DNA of 64,000 bases from Margaritispora aquatica (GCA_007644065.1 VJWN01000004.1:1674001-1738000); one strand, 5' to 3'. Positions 1 to 12,358 are shown, counted from the stretch's first letter. A program made the numbers and translations. Notes: generated from the sequence alone by a model not told the origin.

Positions 1-1933
1 AGAAGAAAGGGGGACTTCGCTTGGATGAGGGAGGGAGGGATTGTGAGGATGGGGGTGGATAACGAACCATACAAAAAGCCCTCCTCTTCTAGCACGCGAA
101 CGGTGTGTTCTCTGATCTGGTAGAGAGGGGCGCGCCACCCGCGAGGCTTCTTGCCAGTTAGTTTTGTGGCGAGCTCGATGCATTTCCTGATCACGTCGCG
201 TTCTTGGGTTTCGGTCACTGCTTGGTCGTTAGATCGAAGCTCAATTTTTGGTATTTAGGAGAAGGTAATCAGAGGTATGAAAGGTATAGTGTGAGTCGCT
301 AGGCTGTCAACTGTTGGGGATTGGGGTCTGGTAAACTCACTTTGTGAACCGCCCTCGTGGGCGTAGCCGTGGCATGCGATTTCCGCGCCAGATTTCAGGA
401 TCGCCTGTGTTGAGGTGGGGAAGGATTCCATCGAGTGGCCGGGAATAAACCACTGGTTTTTGTTAGCAGGTGAGTGGATATGATTTGCGACAGGAACATA
501 AGTGTAGTTTTGGAAATGTAGCTAGGTGCCATCGCATAATACGTACTGTCACTTTATTGGAAATTCCGTGCTTAGCGAACAGCTTCAGAAGTCTCGGCAC
601 ACCAACTTCTGTTCAGAAGTCAGTATTTATCGAGCATGATTCTTAGGAGGCACATACGACCAGCAAACATCCCAGAAGAATAGTCTGCCATATTGTTGGT
701 CGGGCTTGCTCCCGTACCCAAGAACCCAGACACGGCATCAAAGTCAATGCTAAGCAGGATCTTAATCTTCTTCTTGCTTGAGGAAAAGATCGAAGGCATG
801 GAAGTCGGGATCACAGAGCCCACTTTGGCCATGATGCCCGAAGTCACCGATGCCTTCTCACTCTTCGCATCTTCGCCCTCTTTCCACACCACTCGCCCTT
901 CCATGCCGCCATCGACACTGATACATTCGCCCGTGATGTGACCAGCAGCTCTGTGGCTCGCTAAGAACGCCATCGTCCTCGCTACGTCTTCTGGCTTGGC
1001 GATCTTCCTCAACGGCACGGTTGCTTGAGCTTCTGCCCATAGCTCCTTCGGGTCATCAAGTCGGCCATCAATGAGAGGTGTGTCAACCCAGCCTGGAGCA
1101 ACCGCGTTGATTCTCGCTTTCGAATTCAACCTCACGATCTCATTCTTGACACCTCTCACCAATCCATACTGCAGGCCCGCCTTGCCAGAAGCATACTCCG
1201 TATGTCCCGCCTGACCAAACTTCCCCGTCTCCGAACCTGTGACCACAATGGCCAGATTCTCAAGTTCAATCCCAGTAGCTTTCTGGTGCTTCTCGGCTGC
1301 GATGAGAAAGTGCTTGATGGTCAAGAAGGTGCCTTGGATGTTGTTCGTGTAGGTCTTTTGCCAGAGCGCGAGCGGGATCTCCCAGATGGGGTACGAGTGT
1401 GACTCGTCGGTGATCCCGGCATTAGCGATGAGGATGTGGATTGGGCCGAAGTGAGAGACTGCTGAGGCGATGCTGGATGAAATGGCGGATTCGGACGAAA
1501 TGTCGCCGGAGACGAGGTGGAGGTTGGGTGAGGAGGCGAAGGTTGGGTGGGTGATGGGCCGGAGGTCGTGGGCTGTTACTTTGCAGCCGAGTTCTGGGAA
1601 TATATGTTAGTCATTTCTTTACAACTGTTATTATTCCGATATATCATTCTCCCGATTGCATTCTACTGAGGTAGTATAGTAGGTAGTCCTGTCGATGTTG
1701 TCCTGACAAGAGTGGGATAGATATGACACGCATCATTTGGACATGAACAGCTCTGGTTTGTAGTTCATGGTGCTCTTGGGCCAAATGGCACCAAGAAGAA
1801 TATGACTTGCTCTGAATCAATACAAATAGCCAACTGTTTGCTTACCCAAGAACTCTTTCACGGCTGAACTCCCAATGCCACCAGCTGCACCTGTGATAAA
1901 CACATGATATCCCTCGAGACCAAGAAAAGACAT
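1..1933 (-). CDS. SDR oxidoreductase fused in frame to polysaccharide deacetylase (3' end beyond window)
   Basis: Exons read on the minus strand: 1933-1846, 1593-658, 608-547, 452-341, 217-68, then an intron starting GTTCGT runs toward the left edge. About 449 residues are visible. Residues 1-266 are a classical short-chain dehydrogenase: cofactor motif TGAAGGIG (14-21), IANAGI, catalytic Ser150, Tyr163 and Lys167 (YASGK), and the usual end SVDGGMEGRVVW. No stop follows. A Lys/Ser-rich linker (about 267-305) leads into a cytosolic-type polysaccharide deacetylase (NodB fold): metal motif IDFDAVSG (Asp313, Asp315), FAGQVGVPRLLKLF, WFIPGHS, the His pair HGYAHEG and GWRAPLY. Splice phases agree at every junction, and intron 657-609 carries a CTGAC branch site. 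A separate deacetylase gene could start at an internal Met (about residue 284 or 295), but no stop ends the SDR. There is no signal peptide. Substrates are unknown. Confidence 0.85.
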
Positions 1934-2463
1934 GGCGTTCCTCTGTAGGTGAGACTCCTTTGATAATTTGGCAGGGGAAAGAGAATGCTAGTAGTTTACA
2001 ATCTACTAAAAAATCTCAAGAACGACTTCTTGATTGCACTATTAAAGTTGGCGGTTGATATGATGTACTGTCACAAGCGAACATGTCGAAAACGACACTA
2101 GGTGATCTCACTCGCCCAATGCATCTCGGATCGCCAGCAATACTGGACAAAAGCTAATCAGGCCAATGTAGGTTACTATAGTTGCTCTTGTTCAGAGACC
2201 ATTGGAAAGCTTTATCCTCGATAAGACTTAAAGCATCGAGCAATCCAAAATGGAATACCCGTACCTTAGTATCAGACCTTGAGTCACGAGAATGAATATC
2301 ACGTGGAGGATATTACAGCACATGCAAAGAACCGAGGATGGAGATGGCCGGTGGCGGGCAAGATGCAGAAAAGAAAAGGCCGTCTAAGACACGGACGATC
2401 TCTCCGTAAATATCCCCATCCTTTACCATCCTTACCCCTATCCCTACATATGAACCCATGTAT

Positions 2464-2499
2464 GATTTGCCAGATTTGCCAGATTTGCCAGATTTGCCA
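2464..2499. repeat. Four-copy 9-bp tandem repeat (unit gatttgcca)
   Basis: Four exact copies of a 9-bp unit lie back to back in the intergenic region upstream of both the SDR fusion gene and phytochrome. No function is evident. Confidence 0.9.
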
Positions 2500-3005
2500 C
2501 CAAGGCTGATAACAACGACGACACCAGTAAAACCAAATGATGTCATTATTGATATGGGATACTCCATCCTCCGTAGGGCAGTGACCTTCTTGTTGCTTTC
2601 GCCCCCCCTTCTTTGTTATGCACCCAGGGTGCTAGGTGCCAGGGCGCACAATGATGAGATGGAGAACTGTCCCGTGAACAGGACAAGACATGGAATAGAG
2701 AAGATGTCGGTGTTTCGGATGAAGAGAAGTGCATGCCGAAAGAGTGGGAAAGAAGAAATCAGATCAGGGTCTTTGTTCGGAAAATCAGGGTCAAAGCATC
2801 GGCCACTGAAGGGGAAGGGTTAAGGGGGGAACCCAGCATGACTCTGCTGCCAAATGGGCCGAACGATTACGAAGTATTGCGTACGAGTACTAGGTACGTT
2901 TAGTATTTCACACTCTGTTACTAATCATTCGTTCATGGTGAGGTAGACCAAATTAGGTTTCTAGAAGCATTGGTACAACATTAGAATATGAATTAACAAG
3001 TAAAA

Positions 3006-3291
3006 GGGGGGGGGGGGGGGGGGGGGGTTTCTCTTGTTATTAAAAATCCAGGTAAGTGAATAGACCGGTAATTCCGGTGGAATACTAGGTAAGGTAAGTA
3101 CTTATTACCGTGGCTGTACATATCCAACCTTACTCGTATTTTCATGGACTTGGACAATTACTGTAAGTGGACGGGTGAGGTAGCCGGACCTTCTTTACCT
3201 TTAGCCTGCTTAGAGTAATATAAAACTATAAACTAATACTTATTGCGAATATTAAGCGACGCTTCGACATTTTGGATGCCCCCCCCCCCCC
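3006..3291. repeat. Long homopolymers: 22 G (3006-3027) and 13 C (3279-3291)
   Basis: A run of 22 G and, about 250 bp further on, a run of 13 C lie on the same strand. They can pair with each other in single-stranded DNA or RNA, and the G run can form quadruplexes. Length is likely variable between isolates or sequencing runs. Confidence 0.9.
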
Positions 3292-4431
3292 TTCCAAGGG
3301 TACAAACAGGTGTCCGTACCTAGTCTCAGACTAGTTTTTGCGGATCCGTAGGACGATCATAAGGTAAAGAAAGGTATCATCATATCAAATCCTCTTTCAA
3401 GGTCCTTCCTGACTACCTGTTTGTACCTATTTCAAATCAAAAATTGCAAAGGCAAAATCAGTGTAGAAAGTTTAGAATTGGTATAAAGACTGACCTTGGA
3501 AATTTCATCGATACGCTCTGACACAACTCACTCGGCGTTGCCACCTTTCCCCCTGGGAAAAGAAAGCTGGGAGCTGTCAACATCAAAACGAGTTGGCAAA
3601 ACAAGCTACAAACTCTGTTTAGCAAGGAGGGTCAACGTTTACAAGTAGGTGAGTACAAATCAGTCTTTGAAAGCGCCAATCATTTATAAGTACCTACAAA
3701 GTCTAATACCCACAGGATCACAAGCCCTGCGCCAGTCCTTTTCCAAAGACTCTAGGTATTCCGGCACTCTTAGTTCCCGTGTAAAACCGCTGGATCTATC
3801 CAGAAACAGAGGCAATTATCAAACACGCTGTCGGACCAGTGGCAACTTGCACCTTGACCTTTGACCTTCAGAAGATATCTATATCTGTAGTGCATCATAC
3901 CTACCTGCCTACCTACCTGCCTTGCATGAGGTACCTTGCCTGATTACCTACAGAGGTACTTCTACCAACCCAAAAAGCGTGACTTGGCTTGGTCTGAGCT
4001 TGGTGGAGTAGGTACATATGCATCTTTGGGAATGGTCGACCCGCATGCACTTTGAGAATTTCCATTGCTCTGTTATCGCCACCTCACCTTTTGCGTCCTG
4101 AAAAAGCCCTGATGAATATACAATACCAACAACGTTGTGGTCATCAGCATCAGAATATCATACCCATAGACAATGCGGTGATTAAGTTCTCAGCTTCAGA
4201 ATCATATCGCAACCAACCTTGAACTGTCGCCGATCGAAGTCTAGGCCGGATCAAACTTTAAACCCGATGCACTAGCTACCATCACGCACGCGATAATCCC
4301 CAAACAATTTCCCTTGGGAATCCTACCAGTTTTTGTACACGCTGCTTTGTACTCATAATCGCGGTTGACACAAATCAGAAGAAGTGTACCTGGCTCAGTT
4401 ACTCGACGTAGCTCTCAGATTCCACGCCCGA

Positions 4432-4468
4432 CATCTGGTGTCGCCCATCTGGTGTCGCCCATCTGGTG
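4432..4468. repeat. 14-bp direct repeat, about 2.6 copies, just upstream of the phytochrome start
   Basis: The unit catctggtgtcgcc occurs at 4432-4445 and 4446-4459, followed by a partial third copy to 4468. It lies 56 bp before the chosen phytochrome ATG, so in the 5' leader or promoter. Confidence 0.85.
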
Positions 4469-4524
4469 GAATAGATACCGAGGGTTATCACCGTACGGGA
4501 AGCTGTGCGGGGGGAAGCAACATC

Positions 4525-7500
4525 ATGATCCAGTCCGAAGACAGGACTGATGCCACCCAAACCATGGACCTGCCTCTTGCTGTCGAGATCCCCAGCTCCC
4601 ACGCCATAAACTCTGCCGGATCACCGAGCGCCCATGTATCAGATTCGACATCATCTTCTAGAGCCATATCAATTCCAAGTCCAGCCAGCAAAGCTAGGAA
4701 GGCATCATTAGACCATAGTGCCAGTTGGGAAGGAAACACAACGTCGCATATTACGTACGGCAGACATCCAATTGCCAGTCCTGATATCGTGGATCGTGTA
4801 TTCCCAATACGCAGCGTGGTTAGCGTTGATCCAACACAAACTCCAAGTGTCGCCTCTGAGAGGGATATTGGTGAACGGCGGGAAGGTTATTTTCCTGGAG
4901 ACGGTCGACCAGGCTCTGCTAGCAGTAATCACTCTGGAAACAAAGTATCACACATTCGGCAGGAAGCAAATGCAAGATCAATCTCTCCTGGACCAACCAA
5001 ACCACGCCACCCTAGTGGCTACCCTCGAGTATCTCGAGACAGGAACAAATCTCTTTCTATCACGAACAATGCAAATAGTGACACGGGTAGCGCCAGATAC
5101 GGGGGTGGGAGTCGTATGCAAATATTCAATGATGCAACTTCGGATAAGTCAGGCCGCAGTTCTGTTGACTTGACAGCTACCGATCAGACGAGTTCTGTAA
5201 ACGGCAGCATTCGAAGCGAACAACTTAGTACGGCACATCTGGTCACCGCGCGATTCAAGCATACTGTTACAGTAGATGGTCATGCCGTTATTACAGGTCG
5301 CGATGGTGATGTTTTGCAGCGCTGTGAAGATGAGCCAATTCATATACCTGGTGCAGTGCAAAGTTTTGGTTTACTTATTGCATTTGAAGAGTCAAAGGAG
5401 GGCGAGCTGGTAGCTCGGGTTATCAGCGAGAATTCCTACCGCATTATCGGCTATCATCCACAGGAAATATTTAAGCTTTCAAGCTTTACGGAAATTCTCA
5501 GTGAAGAGCAGGCCGAGAACCTCTTGGACCATATCGACTTCATCCGTGACGAAGAAGCAGATCCAGCTACCAATGGCCCCGAGGTTTTCACCATATCTAT
5601 CAAGTCTCGATCAACGAAGAAATCACAAAAGCTCTGGTGTGCTATGCACATACATCCCGATGCTCAAGATTTGATCATCTGTGAATTTGAGCTGGATGAT
5701 GATCAGTGCTACCCACTAGTTCCACCGAGTGAGGACACCCCAGATCCCCCTGAGGACACTCTAAACAGTATGCCAACCCATGATGAGTACGTCGAGAGCA
5801 CGCACATTAGCAGCAAACCACTTCGGGTGCTAAGAAGTGCCCGCAAAAGAAAAGGAGAGGCTGCGGCAATGGAGGTATTTAATATCATGTCGCAAGTCCA
5901 GGAGCAACTAGCCTCCGCTCCTAATCTAGAGACGTTTCTTAAGATCTTGGTTGGTGTCGTTAAGGAGCTGACTGGCTTTCATCGAGTTATGATATATCAA
6001 TTCGATGCTGCTTTCAACGGCCGTGTGGTTACCGAGCTTGTTGATCCAAGAGCCACCAAGGATCTCTACAAGGGCCTGAATTTTCCAGCATCAGATATCC
6101 CGAAACAAGCACGGGATCTTTACAAGGTCAATAAGGTGAGGTTGTTGTACGACCGGGGTCTAGAGACCGCTCGCTTAGTTTGCCGAACGGTGGAGGATCT
6201 CGAACGTCCTTTGGACCTTTCTTTTAGTTATTTACGAGCAATGTCGCCAATACACATCAAATATCTTGCCAACATGGCCGTACGTTCGAGTATGAGCATA
6301 TCCATCAATGCTTTCAACGAGCTGTGGGGTTTAATTGCATGCCATTCTTATGGCAGCAAGGGTATGCGGGTCTCATTTCCAATACGAAAGATGTGTCGAC
6401 TTGTCGGCGATACAGCTTCGAGGAATATTGAAAGACTCTCATATGCATCTCGCCTTCAAGCTCGGAAGCTCATCAATACTGTTCCAACTCAGGCGAATCC
6501 CTCGGGGTACATCATCGCATCCTCAGATGACCTCCTGAAATTATTTGATGCTGACTTCGGCCTCCTCTCTATTCACGGGGAGACGAAGATCTTGGGCCTA
6601 ATCGAGCAATCTCAAGAAGCACTAGCAATGCTAGAATACCTTCGTCTGCGCAAACTTACCTCTGTTCTCACCTCTCAAGATGTCAGAATTGACTTTCCTG
6701 ACCTTGTCTATCCACCAGGATTCGATGTGATTGCAGGTCTCCTCTTGGTACCTTTAAGTGTTGGTGGTAATGATTTCATCGTATTCTTCCGTAAAGGTCA
6801 GATCAAGGAAGTGAAATGGGTGAGTGAAAATGGCAGTCCCGACCACGACAACGATGATTTACTTGCCACAGGCTGGAAATCCTTACGAGAAATTTATCAA
6901 GGAAGGCACCGAGGGCTATCTTGAACCCCGAAAAAGCTTCAAGACTTGGAGTGAGACTGTCATTGGGAAGTGCAGAGAATGGACAGAGGAGCAAGTTGAA
7001 ACTGCTGCCGTTCTTTGTCTCGTGTACGGGAAATTTATTGAGGTAGCGTACTTTTACATATTGATAACAACACCTTCAACTTCGAGGCAGTGCTAATGAT
7101 CTGGCAGGTGTGGCGGCAAAAAGAGGCTGCAGTTCAAAGTAGTTCTCTTACACGCCTCTTGCTTGCAAATTCCGCCCATGAAGTACGAACACCGCTAAAT
7201 GCCATAATCAACTATCTCGAAATTGCCCTTGAGGGTAGCTTAGACCAAGAGACTCGAGATAACCTTGCAAAGTCGCACTCGGCATCCAAGTCCTTGATAT
7301 ATGTCATTAATGACCTTCTAGATCTTACCAAAGCCGAGGAGGGTAGGGCCCTCATCAAATATGAGACTTTCAATCTACCGGCCACTATTCGGGAAGCAAC
7401 AGATGCTTTCCTGAGCGAGGCAAAACGCAAAGAACTAACATACGAGGTTTCGGAGCAGCCAGGAGTACCTCAATGGGTCATAGGCGACCAGCGCCGCGTT

Positions 7501-9319
7501 CGTCAAGCAGTTGCGAACATCACCGAGAATGCCATGAAACATACTACCAGTGGATTTGTGCGTGTCGAGATATGGCATCTCGAATCGCACGAAGATAAAG
7601 TGACAGTCGAAATTGTTGTGCAAGATTCTGGTTGTGGAATGTCAAACGAAAAGCTCGACGGCCTTTTTAGAGACTTGGAGCAGGTAACTACGGACAGTGG
7701 TCTGTTGATGGAGGATTCCAAATGTCTTGCAGACACGCAGGAAAACCGTACTTTAGGCTTGGGATTGGCAATGGTGGCACGAACTGTGCGTAACATGGAC
7801 GGTCAACTTCGTCTGAAGTCTGAAGAGGGAAAAGGATCCCGTTTCGTTATCCAATTACCATTCGTTGTTCCAGCCGAAGAGCAAGCAAACAGTCGCGGCA
7901 GTTCAATCAAGTCAATGATTTCTCCGTCTACTACCCCATCCCGTGGTACATACGAGGGAGAGGTAACTCTGGTAGAAAAAACAAGCTCATTGCGAGCTGA
8001 TGGGGTCATTCGCCGACGCAGCTTAGAAGAGATTGCTAGTCTACGAAGTTTCCGGACGGGGTCAAGTAACAAGAGCAACAACAGTCAGAAGAGTGACGTT
8101 GATCGTCTGATTGATGCGATCTCTGGCCCTCTATCTGTGGGAGAGCCAGAGAATGATGAATTACAATTGCAACGCACCAACAGTAGGCATAGCGCACAAG
8201 GCTTGATTAGTGCTGGCGGTTTGCGCAGGTTATCAAGGAGTGTTGAGAGACCAGGGAAGCTCACGAGATCAACATCTTATGGCACACCTCAGCTTTCACG
8301 AAATACATACGAAGGACCTCCAGGCGCCCATTTCGTGACTGACAACAAGACCCTCTTGAAAGCTGTACGAATACCCGACGAGTTTAATGAGTCGGAACGA
8401 ACAACCCCTACACCATCAATGGTACTTTTCAACATATCTGATGAGAGATCTCAACAAGCTTCCCTAGAGGATTCACCTTCCCAGAACAAGTCCCCACCCG
8501 CAAAGCTTGACGCAGATAAATTTCAGGTTCTAGTTGCTGAGGATGACCCTGTAAACAGCCGCATCATCCGGAAACGACTGGAGAAGAGTGGCCACGAGGT
8601 TCATCATACAGTCAATGGTGAAGATTGCGCTACAGCTTATGGCGAGAAAGCAACATTCTTTGACGTTGTACTTATGGATATGCAGGTAAGCAATAATTGT
8701 ACACTTAAAACTTTCACAATCCATACTTACTGTCTTCAAGATGCCAATCGTGGACGGTCTTACTTCCACCAAAATGATTCGTTCGATTGAGAAGACTCAT
8801 CCAGAACGCAAACTTTCCCAGCGAGCCGCTCTCAATGGCCGTGTACCTATATTTGCGGTTTCGGCGTCTTTGCTGGAGAGGGATCGCGAGTCGTATATCA
8901 ATGCCGGATTCGATGGCTGGATCCTGAAGCCTGTCGATTTTAAAAGGCTTAATAAGCTTTTGTTGGGGATCGTGGACGACGATACCCGTGCTTCCTGCTT
9001 ATATAGACCAGGAAATTGGGAGCAGGGTGGGTGGTTCACTCGTAGGCAGCCATCACGCTGGGAAGCAAACACGATACCATTGGATGGGAGTTTCTCGAGA
9101 AAGGACAGTCTGCACGGCAGTAGTTCTGGCATCAGTAGGAAAGCTAGTAATAGTGGAAGCGGAACTACGGGCACCAGCGATTCTGGAACCTTGACCCCAA
9201 GAACGGGGCCAGAGCAGAAACAGCTTGTGAGTGAAGGTTATACCAACTTGACATCGCTCAACGATGAAGGCGACAGGACTGCATCGAGTGGAGTGACAGT
9301 AGGTGATACTGGGGCTTGA
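4525..9319 (+). CDS. Fungal phytochrome: red-light-sensing hybrid histidine kinase
   Basis: Exons 4525-6819, 6872-7042, 7108-8685, 8741-9319; all junctions are phase 0 and the product is 1540 residues. Upstream sequence is open in frame but has no ATG, so 4525 is the first possible start. Domain order: a disordered Ser-rich N-terminus (about 1-255); PAS with RCEDEPIHIPGA, whose Cys267 sits where fungal and bacterial phytochromes attach biliverdin; GAF with FPASDIP and SPIHIKYLANM; PHY; dimerisation/phosphoacceptor helix with His846 (NSAHEVRTPLNAI); ATPase domain (ENAMKH, QDSGCGM, LGLGLAM); a long Ser-rich linker; and a receiver with LVAEDDPVNS, phospho-acceptor Asp1346 (VLMDMQMP) and the KPVD lysine. 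Known family role: red/far-red perception controlling development and metabolism by phosphorelay. All key residues are intact, so it looks functional. The equivalent Aspergillus gene is fphA. Confidence 0.96.
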
Positions 9320-10271
9320 CAAAGCACTGGGGTGGGCGAGGGGATTTTCATCCAGCATGGGTGTGGGTGTTTGGGCGAATTCTGGACACGGAGATCGCTG
9401 ATTTTTGAGAGTTGCACTTTGGCACCATCTCACAGCAGGAACCATTAAGTGATCCTTTGGTATTGCGATACGCGTAGCTGTTTCGGTATGCACAGCATGC
9501 AAGTTGAGACCTTGAACGACAGTATAGTTTGAGTGATGTTGCATTACAGGAGGACGTCCAGGTCATCAGCCGCACACAGAGGATGTTGGTCTGTCCTCGG
9601 AAGTCCTCGCGCGTAGGAGCTCTAGCATATATTAGAGTCATTTGTTTAGTGTAAAGAGTAGGTAGAGGGTGTTCGACGGAAGTGGCATTGAGATGAGCGG
9701 ATTGATGAATGAGGGATGGGTTTATACGAATAAAGAATAATGTATACATCTCAAACAAGTGAGGTCAACTCAAATTTGTCATACTCGAGGCTCAACTTAA
9801 TCTCCTATATTCACTACCAAACACCACAGGGCTTCAACGATTGATCATAACTTCCAAGATTCGTAGTATTTGACCGAATTCATTTTTCAATAGGTGCAAG
9901 GTAAAAAGATACAGGACTTTCATAAGATTTATTCATGTCCGCTATGCTTCCAAGATCTAAGCAATATTTGACTTAGCTTAGCTTACCATTGCGGTGTCAT
10001 CAACAATACATTCTAGGTTACTAATGGTCATAGTCTAAGCTTTATAGATAGCAAAGTGATATTTTGGGTGCTACTGAGTGCTGAGCTCTGTATTTATATC
10101 CCAATTTGAGATTTAGCATAGAGTTTCGTTGCAGCGGTCTCAAAAGAGATCTTAGATACTCCCTGCAGTCCTTCACTAACACACCCAGCACACCCAGCAC
10201 AATCACAATCACAATCACAATCACAATCACCCGCTCCAATGTCCAACCTAGCGCCTCTCAGCCACCTCCCC
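9320..10271. other. Convergent intergenic region after phytochrome
   Basis: This 950-bp stretch lies between the stop codons of phytochrome (+) and dehydroquinase (-), so it should hold both 3' UTRs. It has a short tandem repeat of six-base period (tcacaa) at about 10201-10230. No coding potential was recognised. Confidence 0.6.
10200..10231. repeat. 6-bp tandem repeat (tcacaa), about five copies
   Basis: An exact short array lies 40 bp beyond the dehydroquinase stop codon, in its probable 3' UTR. Confidence 0.85.
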
Positions 10272-10733
10272 TCACGCCTTCGCCGGCTTGTCCTTCAAAT
10301 GCTCCAAGCAATACTCCACGGCGGTCTTGTAGCCAAACGTGCCCAGGCCACACACGACGGCGACGGCCTTGTCACTCAGCCAACTCTTGTGGCGCCACTC
10401 CTCGCGCGCGTGGATGTTGCTGATGTGCACCTCGACGAAGGGGATGTCGACCGCCAGCAGCGCGTCCCGCAGCCCGATCGAGTAGTGCGTGAAGGCCGCC
10501 GGGTTGATCACGATGGCGTCGACGCCCTCCAGCCGCGCCGCTTGGATCCGGTCGATCAGCGCCCCTTCGTGGTTCGTTTGGAAGTGCGAGAGCCGCGCCC
10601 CCGAGGCCGCGGCTTGCGTCTCCGCTGCGGTGCAGATGTCGGAGAGCGTGGTGCTGCCGTAGATGGTCGGCTCGCGCGTCCCGAGGAGGTTGAGGTTTGG
10701 CCCGTTGAGGAGGAGGATGTGCTTTGCTGGCAT
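10272..10733 (-). CDS. Type II 3-dehydroquinate dehydratase (catabolic dehydroquinase)
   Basis: A single exon of 153 residues, the usual length for type II enzymes. It interconverts 3-dehydroquinate and 3-dehydroshikimate by trans/anti dehydration. In fungi this form serves quinate breakdown (Aspergillus qutE, Neurospora qa-2), separate from the pentafunctional AROM protein. Visible active-site elements: NGPNLNLLG, Arg20 and the catalytic Tyr25 (REPTIYG), FQTNHEG, Asn77 ([10 protein letters not shown]), Glu101 and catalytic His103 (VEVHISN), and Arg110/Arg114 (AREEWRHKS). The gene is markedly GC-rich compared with its flanks. No other quinate-pathway gene (permease, activator, repressor, quinate dehydrogenase) is recognisable within this window. 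A pyrimidine-rich tract precedes it. Confidence 0.96.
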   Translation of the reverse strand: MPAKHILLLNGPNLNLLGTREPTIYGSTTLSDICTAAETQAAASGARLSHFQTNHEGALIDRIQAARLEGVDAIVINPAAFTHYSIGLRDALLAVDIPFVEVHISNIHAREEWRHKSWLSDKAVAVVCGLGTFGYKTAVEYCLEHLKDKPAKA

Positions 10734-10852
10734 TGTGGTGGTGGTGGTTTGTGGTGATTTTTGGTGTTTGGTATGTGTGTGGTTATGTTTGTAGGGTTTT
10801 GGATCTTTCCTTTGCGTTTTTGATAGAGGACAATGGGGAGCTATTGGGAACG

Positions 10853-10940
10853 TAGAGGGAGGGAGAGAGGAGAGAGAGTGAGAAGAGAGAGAAATGGAAA
10901 GAGATACAGAGAGGGAGGGAGAGAGAGAGAGATGTATACT
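10853..10940 (-). promoter_or_regulatory. Pyrimidine-rich promoter tract of the dehydroquinase gene
   Basis: Read on the coding (minus) strand, about 80 nt are almost purely CT, beginning just after a TATA-like gtatac (about 10933-10940) and ending roughly 120 nt before the ATG at 10733. CT-rich stretches near transcription starts are common in fungal promoters. The assignment rests on composition and position only. Confidence 0.45.
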
Positions 10941-12358
10941 TAATACTACAGCTCTGCCAATGGACTACACTACATGACTCTCTTGCAGCGTTGTGGTCGG
11001 ATGCCCGCAACCGGATGAGGTTTGTCGAGTTGGAGGGGTTGAGTTTGGTGATCGTGGGGTAGGTTTTGTGGAGTGCGGGTGAAGTCTTTTCCGGGGTCTG
11101 TTGGAGCTTGAGCTTGAGCTTGAATTGACTTCACTCCTTGCTTGGAAAAAAAACCCACTCAACCCTGCCTCAATTCCAAACTCATAACCTTGAGTTGAAT
11201 GCTGTCGCGAAGCTTTGAGGGGGAAATATAGAAAGATCTTAGAGTGGTGACCAGTTCACGTTGTTAAAGCATTTGTTTGCCTTTTACTCCTTCCTGGACA
11301 AGTCTCTGCCGTTAAAAGCCTGGCGAGGCGTTCTTTGAAGATTGAGAAAAGCCTTGTCGAGACTGGCACCTGTCTGATGTCTGAAGCGCGATCGCAGCTT
11401 TCTGGCAACTTCTTCCTCGTCAGCATCAGATATAGAGAACCATCTTTTGGAATATCTCTCTTGGACCAGTATAGTATAATTCTCAATTGCTTATGAATGG
11501 CTCTGGTTTTCTTGTGCTTGAGCTCGAGGACCGACGGTGGCTGTGCTGAATTGGGACACATCAAATGAGTAGATTGCTTGTGGACTCAGAAGTCTGAGGA
11601 TATAGGTAACATATGACAACCTGTCCGGAAAGTCATGAGGCGTACAACGTTCAAGTTTTTAATGCTTTTAAGGGATACAAGATAACTCGAGTAATCTAAC
11701 ACACTTCAGCTGGCTATTCTTCGGTTTTCTTATCCATTTCCTGAAGTGGAATGTATTGTCGATCTTTACGCATGCTTAAGATATGTCAATTAAGGAATGC
11801 TCACAAGGAGCTGCCAATCAGTTTTTGTACGCCACGCCGCCCTCACATTGGCAGGTGAACACAAGAAATTGCTTGGAAGATGGAAAATAAATATGTCAAT
11901 TCCAGCACTTCATACAGAGTTATTTCCTTCCTTTCATGACTCGCCCACGGTTCGACATCTGAGTATCATAATGTATTTTTGAGCAGTACAGAGAGTACCA
12001 TCAGGGTTTTCGTGGATTGAGATCTTTACCACGGATCCCCTTTTGCTAGCTCTTGTTCTGTCGCAGGTGATGATACCAATCGCAGAACAACTGTCAGCTA
12101 TAACTCTCAAGCTGCTGGCGCAGCCCTATTACGGCAGTACCGAAAGTCGCATCCCTTTCCTCAAGAATGTCTTCGCAGCTATGTGTCTCATACTATCAGT
12201 TTACCCAGCACTCGATTCGAAAAGCATCTCCCCATCAGGAGGTGTCTCAGAGAGCTCCAATTTAAGAACGAATCGTACAGATATATATGTACAGGCATTT
12301 CCACTTTGCTAACTTGCTATCTTAGAAAAGCTCTTGATCACTCACTCACGCCAGTACA
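10941..12358. other. Intergenic region without recognised genes
   Basis: About 1.4 kb between divergent genes. A minus-strand frame at 11256-11564 (102 codons) and plus-strand frames at 11797-11982 and 12043-12312 show no motifs or signal peptides and are not annotated as genes. Confidence 0.5.

Larger units (their letters stand above)
1934..4524. other. Divergent intergenic region between the SDR/deacetylase and phytochrome genes
   Basis: About 2.6 kb separates two divergently transcribed genes, so it should hold both promoters. It contains a four-copy 9-bp repeat, a 22-nt G run and a 13-nt C run (listed separately), plus several TACC-type tetranucleotide stretches near 3900-3930. The small open frames here show no recognisable protein features. 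Nothing else is supported. Confidence 0.6.

Noticed and set aside
10239..10757. A 172-codon plus-strand frame
   Set aside because: Antisense shadow of the GC-rich dehydroquinase, which has every family motif on the minus strand.
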